Below are positions 61,901 through 64,000 of a stretch of DNA of 64,000 bases, in pieces. The notes below the pieces were generated by a model, which was given only the letters and a program-made list of their open reading frames with translations, was not told the origin of the DNA and did no database searches. Positions within the stretch are counted from its first letter, which is position 1; the number at the start of each line of letters is the position of its first letter. Source of the DNA: Siphonodentalium dalli (Eukaryota; Mollusca; Scaphopoda; Gadilida; Siphonodentaliidae); contig CP136063.1 in assembly GCA_032622095.1 (NCBI GenBank), forward strand, positions 116,210,723 to 116,274,722, in the 5' to 3' direction. Position numbers and translations under genes: made by a program.

Positions 61901-62657
61901 TACCGAATAATGGCTCAGAAACTGATATCCTCGTATGAGTGAACAAAACCCATGGCCTGGTGCCTCTGCAAAGTGGAAATTTGTGGCACAGGCTCTTTAA
62001 TGCTGTACCAACGCAGCTCCCGTCATTAACCCCATGAATGCGTTAAACGACCTGGAGAAATAAGTCTCTAAATTTCAAGACAATTTTATCAATATTGTAT
62101 TATACAGAGTTTAGTTTTCTTCTGTGAATCTCACCAAATGTATTTAACACCAAAATATTCCATGCTGTTGATGGTTGTAATGCAAGGTCTGACACAGTAG
62201 CATCTAAGGCCAACTATTATCTCAGTCAAAAATCAAAGAAAATATCGGACTAGGATATATAGTTGTGACTGGTAAGTCATTCCTGCTAATATATGTGTAG
62301 ATTGCTCGATGGTCATATTCCTGCCATTTCAGGAAGCCAGTTCTTCCAGCCAAATCACCACCAGCCACATTAAATAAATCTGGTACCTACGAAGAACCAG
62401 TCCCGCCAGGGAAGATGGCAGGCATTCTTCGTCACCGTACAAAAGAGAGTCTTGGTACTTCAGGTTATTATGCGGAGATTGACTTTGGCTCAGAGCGAGG
62501 TAAAATAGACAACACTGTCAGTTCTAACCAGGATAGTAGTAGATCGAAAAAGGAGTCGCCAAACTATTTTTACAGTGAGGAGCTTTCGGAAGATGCTCAC
62601 AAAGAAGGCAAATTCCATCTTAGTGGTATGCCATTCTTTTCTGATATCAGTGTTTAA
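15859..62657 (+). CDS. TTC24: TTC24-like tetratricopeptide repeat protein, 12-exon gene
   Basis: Spliced CDS: 15859-16498, 18193-18405, 21661-21789, 28397-28620, 29437-29546, 36615-36887, 38940-39002, 42604-42767, 43896-43969, 54113-54169, 58379-58518, 62333-62657. Every junction is AG|exon|GT and phases agree (1,1,1,0,2,2,2,1,0,0,2), giving 804 codons including TAA. Residues about 16-365 form nine TPR-like helix pairs. Landmarks such as [29 protein letters not shown] and YYKQALGIL correspond in order to human TTC24 as I remember it. Residues 440-700 are basic then Ser/Glu-rich and likely disordered. Human TTC24 is about 580 aa, so this tail is longer. TPR proteins act as scaffolds; the molecular role of TTC24 is not well established. 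An in-frame stop at 15844-15846 supports a start at 15859, though the Met codon at 15865 has the better Kozak context (A at -3, G at +4). The 3' end could continue past a good GT at 62626. Confidence 0.85.
16540..17250. other. TTC24 intron 1, 5' part
   Basis: No repeat pair or coding motif recognised. Confidence 0.45.
17259..17499. mobile_element. TTAA-MITE family A, copy 1
   Basis: TTAA then CCCTCTCATGACTGGAGCT, ending TCATGAAAGGG. The interior holds two hairpins made of ATTCTCTTATATATGCGAG-type words and their complements, plus GGATCTTTAATGCT before the right end. TTAA duplications and CCC/GGG termini are the piggyBac pattern; the right TTAA has decayed to TTCT. Confidence 0.75.
17730..17920. 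mobile_element. Palindromic TA-MITE, copy 3
   Basis: TA|CAGTAATTGACTCC ... GGGCATTACTG|TA; same arms as the other copies, with a few small deletions. In TTC24 intron 1. Confidence 0.85.
18193..18405 (+). CDS. TTC24: TTC24 exon 2
   Basis: Acceptor TTTCAG at 18187-18192, donor GTACCG at 18406. The exon is 213 nt, phase 1 to phase 1. It encodes TPR6 ([18 protein letters not shown]) and TPR7 ([18 protein letters not shown]), the most strongly conserved stretch relative to vertebrate TTC24. The donor is weaker than consensus (C at +4). Confidence 0.9.
18515..20371. mobile_element. hAT-like element carrying a nested hAT
   Basis: The left end GGCCCTGTGAATATTCGAGA and right end GATTCGCAGTGCCC are imperfect inverted termini of the same kind as the fragment at 3193. 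The body is split by the 18625-19731 element. No transposase ORF remains and no clean 8-bp duplication was seen, so limits are approximate. Confidence 0.45.
18625..19731. mobile_element. hAT-type non-autonomous transposon, nested
   Basis: Termini TAGGGCTGGACGATATT and (inverse) TAGTGCTGGGCGGTTT, flanked by the identical 8-bp duplication AACACAAG at 18617-18624 and 19732-19739. The 1,107-bp body has no transposase. Left subterminal words CCGCGATTTT/AAAACCGCGG form small hairpins. Confidence 0.85.
20624..20656. repeat. (TTG)n microsatellite
   Basis: About eleven TTG units, uninterrupted, in TTC24 intron 2. Confidence 0.95.
20717..21345. mobile_element. TTAA-MITE family B, long copy
   Basis: CCCTTTCTATTCTAAATACT ... 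CAGTATAGAAAGGG flanked by TTAA at 20713-20716 and 21346-21349. 629 bp, no transposase. Its interior includes a roughly 300-bp segment missing from the short copies at 60175 and 62770 but present alone at 1-300. Confidence 0.85.
21394..21606. mobile_element. Palindromic TA-MITE, copy 4
   Basis: TA|CAGTAATGCTC ... GGACATTACTG|TA, near-perfect foldback, in TTC24 intron 2, ending 54 bp upstream of exon 3. Confidence 0.9.
21661..21789 (+). CDS. TTC24: TTC24 exon 3
   Basis: Acceptor TATTTCAG ends at 21660; donor GTATAA at 21790. The exon is 129 nt, phase 1 to 1, encoding 43 residues that form TPR8 ([18 protein letters not shown]). It joins in frame to exon 4, so the TPR8-TPR9 linker reads AATDTGDKRTMW. 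A palindromic TA-MITE ends 54 bp upstream of the acceptor. Confidence 0.9.
22518..22753. mobile_element. TTAA-MITE family A, copy 2
   Basis: TTAA at 22514-22517, then CCCTTCCATGACTGGAGCT ... CGTCATGAAAGGG. The right TTAA is interrupted: GGGTTA is followed by the DIRS element, and the expected GGGTTAA reappears at 28358-28364 beyond it. Confidence 0.8.
22765..28357 (-). mobile_element. DIRS-like retroelement with inverted repeats and ICR
   Basis: Inverted terminal repeats at 22765 to about 23033 and about 28117-28357 share, inversely, CACACTGAACTACATGGTAT, TAGCTTAAGTACCTTTTTGA and GGACCCAGTCAAGATCTC. At about 23085-23185 lies an internal complementary region that joins the complements of both outer ends (GTAAGTATCTTATAGGGAAT next to CCCTTCAAAGATACGTTACA), the hallmark of DIRS elements that replicate through a circle. 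ICR placement gives minus orientation. Coding is decayed: a minus frame at 23230-23607 ends FVATQQVQ, like tyrosine recombinase C-termini, and [14 protein letters not shown] at about 26300 recalls the end of an RNase H domain. Both are weak matches. Confidence 0.75.
28397..28620 (+). CDS. TTC24: TTC24 exon 4
   Basis: Acceptor CTGTCAG ends at 28396; donor GTATGA at 28621. The exon is 224 nt, phase 1 to 0. It encodes TPR9 ([18 protein letters not shown], then YYKQALGIL) and a C-terminal capping helix ([14 protein letters not shown]), closing the solenoid near residue 390. A DIRS-like element in intron 3 ends only about 39 bp upstream of the acceptor. Confidence 0.9.
28690..29325. repeat. Interspersed repeat, probable retroelement remnant
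   Basis: Contains GACTCAAAAACTGCTCAACT near the start and GATGAAGTCGGGCACATCAG then CTAGTA at the end, words I associate with widespread invertebrate non-autonomous elements. No ORF. Family name unknown. Confidence 0.4.
29437..29546 (+). CDS. TTC24: TTC24 exon 5
   Basis: Acceptor CTTACAG ends at 29436; donor GTAAGT at 29547. The exon is 110 nt, phase 0 to 2. It encodes a Pro/Lys-rich linker after the TPR block ([20 protein letters not shown], then a short acidic stretch). I see no domain. The exact match to donor consensus and the open frame support it. Confidence 0.8.
29756..29966. mobile_element. Palindromic TA-MITE, copy 5
   Basis: CAGTAATGCCC ... GGGCATTACTG, TA on the right and a decayed TG on the left; full foldback, in TTC24 intron 5. 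Confidence 0.9.
30122..32750 (-). mobile_element. 5'-truncated LINE with degenerate reverse transcriptase
   Basis: On the minus strand: pre-RT region and [18 protein letters not shown] (32719-31958), [13 protein letters not shown] (about 31900), motif [16 protein letters not shown] (31877-31605), motif [11 protein letters not shown] (about 31515), [11 protein letters not shown] (about 31130), then [20 protein letters not shown] (about 31020) and a CCHC-type finger [19 protein letters not shown] (about 30540). Several frameshifts separate these. AATAAA and a TCTATCTAT tail at about 30122-30147 mark the 3' end. No endonuclease is present. The architecture fits the CR1/Jockey-like group; the clade is unresolved. 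Confidence 0.85.
32760..33395. other. TTC24 intron 5, no feature recognised
   Basis: No repeat pair or motif identified. Confidence 0.4.
33400..36586. repeat. Degenerate tandem array within an interspersed repeat
   Basis: Opens with AGCAGGGTTACCCGGTGTTG and closes with ACAGACAGACAGACGG and a TATATATATAGAT tail. Between about 34400 and 36050, units of roughly 150-200 bp repeat words such as TTTAAACCACAC, TTAGACTC, ATATATAAGTTTGGTGG, GGCACTAAACAAATT and CCCCTCTC. Units are diverged, with no ORF. A CAAT microsatellite lies at 33749-33770. Confidence 0.6.
36615..36887 (+). CDS. TTC24: TTC24 exon 6 (Ser/Glu-rich)
   Basis: Acceptor TTGTACAG ends at 36614; donor GTAAGT at 36888. The exon is 273 nt, phase 2 to 2. 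It begins with a basic stretch ([19 protein letters not shown]) and ends in an acidic Ser/Glu/Asp run ([13 protein letters not shown]) typical of casein-kinase-2 substrates and disordered nuclear or scaffold proteins. The tail of a degenerate repeat array (GACAGACAGAC and a TA-rich end) stops about 29 bp upstream of the acceptor. A 199-codon open frame on the opposite strand mirrors the Ser-rich codons. Confidence 0.8.
36913..36985 (-). repeat. TTAA-MITE family B fragment
   Basis: GGTTTAACTCTTCTTTACTG followed by AATGGATTCTTCCATTCAG resembles the inverted right end of the family B element. Short fragment just after exon 6. Confidence 0.45.
36990..37440. repeat. Interspersed repeat with 15-G run and internal duplication
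   Basis: Begins CCCCCCGCAACGAAGTTGTG with a 15-base G run at 37014-37028, then CAGCTTGTCCGTCCGTGAG. Two diverged copies of GTGGAGTTATCCCCCTTTTT ... AATTTTGTCCGAGCTTTTAT follow. Repeats with this opening are common in marine invertebrate genomes (general knowledge). Confidence 0.55.
37490..38420. repeat. AGCTCAACTT interspersed repeat, copy 1
   Basis: Starts TTTTTAGCTCAACTTGACAA, reads GAGCTATTGCCATGGG, and is built from diverged units with GCAGCCATCTTGGATTTTAC, ACCTCTAGATGGGAGC and TCATCCGATCGTCACCAAA. It ends with the complementary word AGTTGAGCTA at 38409, so the ends are weakly inverted. Further copies at 43985-46690 and 63465-64000. Confidence 0.65.
38425..38930. other. TTC24 intron 6, 3' part
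   Basis: T-rich stretch at 38500-38590; nothing else recognised before the exon 7 acceptor. Confidence 0.4.
38940..39002 (+). CDS. TTC24: TTC24 exon 7
   Basis: Acceptor TTTTTCAG ends at 38939; donor GTATTT at 39003. The exon is 63 nt, phase 2 to 2. It encodes [11 protein letters not shown] followed by a Gln-rich segment. It is short, supported by phase agreement on both sides, a strong polypyrimidine tract and the continued basic composition. It could be skipped without shifting the frame. Confidence 0.7.
39343..40098. mobile_element. TTAA-flanked foldback element
   Basis: GGGGTTACCACTCC ... AAAAACCCC flanked by TTAA at 39339-39342 and 40099-40102. Arms of about 180 bp match inversely, including AAATTGATTGGAAATGAATA and AGAGCAACACTGCTTCAAAA. 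756 bp, no transposase. Class piggyBac or Kolobok, undetermined. Confidence 0.7.
40190..41000. repeat. Two and a partial tandem copies of a roughly 385-bp unit
   Basis: TGGTGCCACATGTCTGGAAC (about 40214), its relative TGGTGCCACAGGTCTGAAAC (about 40593) and TGGTGCCACATGTATTAAAC (about 40985) mark successive units, which also share CACTCCCTGGTAAC and CAGTCAAT words. No ORF. Confidence 0.6.
41005..41750. other. TTC24 intron 7, 3' part
   Basis: Contains an unsupported 119-codon frame (41335-41694); no motif or repeat recognised. Confidence 0.4.
41753..41965. mobile_element. Palindromic TA-MITE, copy 6
   Basis: TA|CAGTAATGCCC ... TGGCATTACTG|TA; complete foldback in TTC24 intron 7. Confidence 0.9.
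42345..42557. mobile_element. Palindromic TA-MITE, copy 7
   Basis: TA|CAGTAATGCTC ... GAGCATTACTG|TA; very well preserved arms, ending 46 bp upstream of exon 8. Confidence 0.92.
42604..42767 (+). CDS. TTC24: TTC24 exon 8
   Basis: Acceptor TGTTTCCAG ends at 42603; donor GTGAAT at 42768. The exon is 164 nt, phase 2 to 1. It encodes [17 protein letters not shown], a [11 protein letters not shown] segment and an amphipathic charged helix ([12 protein letters not shown]). A palindromic TA-MITE ends 46 bp upstream of the acceptor. Confidence 0.78.
42790..43880. other. TTC24 intron 8, nothing recognised
   Basis: AT-rich, no repeat pair or coding motif seen. A duplicated word pair around AATTTGTCAGTGACCTATTC (about 43503) shows no clear structure. 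Confidence 0.4.
43896..43969 (+). CDS. TTC24: TTC24 exon 9
   Basis: Acceptor CATTCTAG ends at 43895; donor GTATGA at 43970. The exon is 74 nt, phase 1 to 0. It encodes a short Gly/Lys/Ser-rich piece ending SSME. The donor and following bases (GAG|GTATGAAGCAA) are nearly identical to those of exon 10, which suggests the two are duplicates. Confidence 0.7.
45054..46532. mobile_element. TIR element nested in the AGCTCAACTT repeat
   Basis: CTTGTATACTTTTTCAGTAG at about 45085 and its inverse CTACTTAAAAAGTATACAAG at about 46495 lie just inside termini TGGGAGGACAA and TTGTCCCCACA. The flanks rejoin the host repeat. Interior sequence contains the hAT at 45193-46159. No transposase. Confidence 0.6.
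45193..46159. mobile_element. hAT-type transposon with 8-bp duplication
   Basis: Termini CAGGCCTCAGCTT / AAGCTGAGGCCTG with the identical duplication CCTCCAAG at 45185-45192 and 46160-46167. 967 bp; interior has CTTCTCCCT direct repeats near 46070-46130 and no transposase. Confidence 0.88.
46695..47055. other. TTC24 intron 9, nothing recognised
   Basis: No coding or repeat signal. GCGAGTTAACAATAG-type words recur at about 54307, possibly remnants of a common repeat. Confidence 0.35.
47060..48068. mobile_element. GC-rich foldback element with internal duplication
   Basis: CCCCTATCACACTCATATCA then GGCCGGCGCTTGCATTGCGC at 47062-47105 is inverted at 47702-47748 (GCGCAATGCAAGCGCCGGCC ... GAGTGTGACA) and again at 48032-48066 (GCGCAATGCAAGGCCGGCC ... 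GAGTGTGACAGGGG). A roughly 110-bp segment (GTAGTAAGCTTACTGCAGTT ... CGTCAACGGGGCGCTCATG) is directly duplicated at about 47270-47360 and 47412-47500. ACAAGCGC words also pair inversely. GC content is far above the surroundings; short ORFs here are composition artefacts. Confidence 0.6.
48070..49345. other. TTC24 intron 9, nothing firm
   Basis: TTAACCCTTTCTAGGCTTTC at about 48269 looks like a TTAA-MITE left end but no right end was found. Confidence 0.35.
50570..52645 (+). mobile_element. 5'-truncated LINE inserted in the DIRS recombinase
   Basis: Begins at reverse transcriptase motif C ([19 protein letters not shown], 50607), then [27 protein letters not shown] (about 51205), [20 protein letters not shown] (about 51390), [15 protein letters not shown] and a CCHC finger [19 protein letters not shown] (about 51905-51955). 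It ends with AATAAACTCTATTCTATTC and short TATTC repeats. The DIRS recombinase reads up to ALRIY before it and resumes YVDRSK-like after it. A possible TATAC duplication flanks it. Same general family as the LINE at 30-32.7 kb. Confidence 0.88.
50888..51132. mobile_element. TTAA-MITE (family A-like) inserted in the LINE
   Basis: CCCTTTGAGTGCCAGG ... CCTGGCACTCAAAGGG flanked by TTAA at 50884-50887 and 51133-51136. The interior has the family A stem (CCAATGCATTCTCTTATATA and its complement) and a T-run. Removing the element and one TTAA restores the LINE frame as [11 protein letters not shown]. Confidence 0.92.
53586..53797. mobile_element. Palindromic TA-MITE, copy 8
   Basis: TA|CAGTAATGCTC ... 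GGGCATTACTG|TA; full foldback in TTC24 intron 9. Confidence 0.9.
54113..54169 (+). CDS. TTC24: TTC24 exon 10
   Basis: Acceptor CATTTCAG ends at 54112; donor GTATGA at 54170. The exon is 57 nt, phase 0 to 0, encoding [14 protein letters not shown] and a KGME end. Its first half nearly repeats exon 11 ([14 protein letters not shown]); its last codons and donor repeat exon 9. Being symmetric in phase 0, it may be alternatively spliced. Confidence 0.65.
54170..54810. other. TTC24 intron 10, 5' part
   Basis: Begins GTATGAAGCAAACATTATT, resembling the start of intron 9. No other feature recognised. Confidence 0.4.
54816..55162. repeat. Direct repeat pair about 310 bp apart
   Basis: ATGCTTACTTTTATATCATT then TTATAGCAATTTATG occurs at 54817-54851 and again at 55127-55161, suggesting a local duplication or paired flanks of an insertion. 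Confidence 0.6.
55167..55987. repeat. TIR-bounded repeat with four tandem units of 188-192 bp
   Basis: Outer ends TGTCCCCCGAC and GTCGGGGGACA are inverse. Four units start at 55223, 55415, 55606 and 55794 (GAGATTGGGTACCTTCAAGG) and share CAACTCCTCCTACAGTTTTA, AACATGTTGGTGATTTGCAA and TTTGCCTTTTGGAT. The units stay open in one frame for long stretches, giving repeated [17 protein letters not shown] peptides, but the period is not a multiple of three, so this looks incidental. Confidence 0.8.
56651..57780. mobile_element. TTAA-flanked element, 1.1 kb
   Basis: CTCTTTCAACACCG ... TGGTGGCGAAAGAG flanked by TTAA at 56647-56650 and 57781-57784. No transposase frame. Terminal CTCTTTC/GAAAGAG is similar in style to families A and B. 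Confidence 0.65.
58062..58304. mobile_element. TTAA-MITE family A, copy 3
   Basis: TTAA then CACTTCCATGACTG ... TCATGAAAGGG with the TCTCTTATATATGCGAGGC hairpins and GGATCTTTAATGAT. In TTC24 intron 10; ends 74 bp before exon 11. Confidence 0.78.
58379..58518 (+). CDS. TTC24: TTC24 exon 11
   Basis: Acceptor AATTTCAG ends at 58378; donor GTAAGT at 58519. The exon is 140 nt, phase 0 to 2. It encodes a Ser/Gly/Glu-rich disordered segment ([14 protein letters not shown], then [19 protein letters not shown]). The acidic serines are likely phosphorylation sites (inference). A TTAA-MITE ends 74 bp upstream of the acceptor. Confidence 0.75.
58520..59935. other. TTC24 intron 11, 5' part
   Basis: Contains a 32-base C run at 58885-58916. 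Otherwise no repeat pair or coding motif recognised. Confidence 0.45.
59939..60151. mobile_element. Palindromic TA-MITE, copy 9
   Basis: TA|CAGTAATGCTC ... GAGCATTACTA|TA; full foldback, intron 11. Confidence 0.9.
60175..60411. mobile_element. TTAA-MITE family B, short copy 1
   Basis: CCCTTTCTCTACTAAATGCT ... TAGTAAAGAAAGGG, with CATTGACAAGTAATTTCC and CATCCCTCCA-like family words. The flanking TTAA is decayed on both sides. It lacks the roughly 300-bp central part of the long copy. Confidence 0.75.
60489..60609. mobile_element. Palindromic TA-MITE, copy 10 (deleted)
   Basis: GAGTAATGCCC ... GGGCATTACTA between TA dinucleotides; the centre and most of the second arm are deleted. Confidence 0.85.
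60615..62325. other. TTC24 intron 11, 3' part
   Basis: A decayed family A right end lies at about 61987-62028 (GGCACAGGCTCTTTAATGCT ... CAGCTCCCGTCATTAACCCC). A 103-codon frame at 61078-61389 has no recognised motif. Confidence 0.45.
62333..62657 (+). CDS. TTC24: TTC24 exon 12 (last recognised exon)
   Basis: Acceptor CCATTTCAG ends at 62332; entry phase 2. It encodes [25 protein letters not shown] and [14 protein letters not shown] segments, then an acidic stretch. If unspliced it ends at TAA 62655-62657, giving an 803-aa protein. A consensus-like donor (AGTG|GTATGC) at 62626 would instead remove the last ten codons and continue to an exon I could not find. The Tyr-Ala-Glu-Ile core resembles SH2-binding tyrosine motifs, which is only suggestive. 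Confidence 0.7.
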
Positions 62658-62769
62658 CATTTTGGCCGAGGTCACACTAATCACAGTTACATCATAACAG
62701 TATGTGGTCTGCATTACTGTGGCATAGTTTCCTGACAGATGCCCATCTCAGTTATTATGACATAGCTAA

Positions 62770-63010
62770 ACCTTTCTTTATTAAATACTCATTGACGAGT
62801 AGTTCCCTTAGGAAATATTTCAGATAATATGTTCAACAAACGGCCTATCTTAACAATTCCCACCAATGAATAGGAATCCTTCTGCACTGTATTATCTTTT
62901 CGTCTTTCTGTTGTCTGCTTATTTTTGTGAACACCCCTCCAAAGGAATAATAGACCATTTCAATATATACTTTTACAACCGATGGGAGAAACCATTTAGT
63001 AAAGAAAGGG
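62770..63010. mobile_element. TTAA-MITE family B, short copy 2
   Basis: ACCTTTCTTTATTAAATACT ... TTTAGTAAAGAAAGGG followed by TTAA at 63011-63014. It lies about 110 bp past the TTC24 stop and places an AATAAA at its right edge (63013-63018), a possible polyadenylation signal for TTC24 if exon 12 is terminal. Confidence 0.7.
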
Positions 63011-63014
63011 TTAA

Positions 63015-63464
63015 TAAAATCGCTCTGCAGCCCCACATCCAGAATGATCCACCCAACCATTGGCATCAAACTAACACACAGTTGAATAGCATGGTTCCGA
63101 ATCTGCTTGTCTAACCGTGCTGCGATAACTGGAAGGAATATTTGTCACCAAACTGTGAAGAAGTTACCAGGGATCGGGTACCAGTAATGTTTGTTTAACA
63201 ATTTATCAGCAGTCACATATACACAAAACAATAATGATTAGACATATTACGGTGTCATTTCTTAATAAAATTTGATGACACATAACTGCTTTATGGTCTC
63301 AACATATCACCACGCAAAGCATTGCACATCTATGTTCACATTCCATGTCCGTTGGCCCTATTTTACAGTTGTTTTGCATATCTCATGCTGAATTTATTTC
63401 ATTTTTGAACTTGCATTTTATTTTCTTGCTTTAATTTTTGTTAGTTTATTGTTATTTATTCTGT
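63015..63464. other. Downstream of the last recognised TTC24 exon
   Basis: A further AATAAA occurs at 63264. No gene recognised. Confidence 0.4.
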
Positions 63465-64000
63465 TTTTAGCTCAACTTTAGTTGGTGAAGTTTGAGCTAT
63501 TTCCATGGGATGGCATCCGTTATCCATCCATCAACAATTTCCGTTAGAACGCCCTACAGGTAACATCTCTCATCCGATCATCATCAAACTTCATATGGAT
63601 CTTTGGGGTGATCTCTAAATGGCCACCGTCAGTCATCTTGGAATTCTAATTTCAATCCATCGGCACAGCTTGCAGCCTGCAATTTTTCGAGAATTGTTTT
63701 AAAAATTTAAAAGCATATTTACAGGAATATTTAAGATCACCTCTAGATGGGAGCCGTAAAATTTGAACAATTATCAATGAAAAACATTGCTGCTAGCAGC
63801 CATCTTGGATTTTACTCTTTGCATGACTAAATCCTTTGACACACCCTACTGGCCACCTCCCTCATCTGATCACCACCAAACTTCATATGGATCCTCGGGG
63901 TGACCTCTAGATGGGAGATTACAATTGTTTCTGAATGACGTTAAAAAACATGGCTGCCAGTAGCCATCTTGGATTTTATTCTTTGCATGACTATCAAACT
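63465..64000. repeat. AGCTCAACTT interspersed repeat, copy 3 (runs off the window)
   Basis: TTTTTAGCTCAACTTTAGTT, then GAGCTATTTCCATGGGATGG and units with GCAGCCATCTTGGATTTTAC and ACCTCTAGATGGGAG as in the other copies. Right end not in the window. Confidence 0.7.

Overview
This is a eukaryotic nuclear window. It is AT-rich and loaded with transposons, and it has one real host gene with small exons, GT..AG introns and very large introns. The mobile elements (DIRS-like tyrosine-recombinase retroelements, tRNA-derived SINEs, LINEs ending in short tandem repeats, many TTAA- and TA-type MITEs) and the gene's similarity to chordate TTC24 suggest a marine invertebrate. An acorn worm or a similar deuterostome would fit, but that is an inference; the sequence does not fix the species.

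The host gene lies on the + strand from 15859 to about 62657. Twelve exons splice in frame to about 803 codons. The product has nine TPR-like helical pairs (residues about 16-365) followed by a basic, then Ser/Glu-rich acidic, disordered tail. The TPR part follows vertebrate TTC24 motif by motif as I remember it, so I call it a TTC24 orthologue. Phases and splice sites are consistent through all eleven introns. The 5' UTR exon and the exact 3' end are not resolved.

Layout: 1-5.4 kb is intergenic and holds two tRNA-derived SINEs, a MITE with 9-bp target duplications and a MITE built from GCGCTTCAGCGC palindromes. 5.47-8.18 kb is a broken copy, on the minus strand, of a large uncharacterised repeat-associated protein (PIN-like DTDVL motif, CXC cysteine motif) that contains an internal inverted block. 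8183-13468 is a 5.3-kb DNA transposon with about 1.5-kb terminal inverted repeats that appears to sit inside that pseudogene near its start codon. 13.6-14.1 kb is a LINE reverse transcriptase fragment. From 15.8 kb onward the TTC24 introns carry about ten copies of one palindromic TA-flanked MITE, several TTAA-flanked MITEs, nested hAT elements (18.5-20.4 kb), a DIRS-like element with both inverted repeats and an internal complementary region (22.77-28.36 kb), a 5'-truncated LINE (30.1-32.75 kb), degenerate tandem arrays (33.4-36.6, 37-38.4, 40.2-41, 44-46.7, 55.2-55.9 kb), and a second DIRS element interrupted by a LINE that is itself interrupted by a MITE (49.35-53.53 kb).

No prokaryotic-type operons, CRISPR arrays, rRNA or convincing free-standing tRNA genes were seen. 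The points most worth a second look are the nested insertions whose empty sites can be read directly, the inverted block in the CXC-family pseudogene, the mosaic duplicated exons 9-11 of TTC24, and the repeated placement of transposon ends 25-75 bp upstream of TTC24 splice acceptors.
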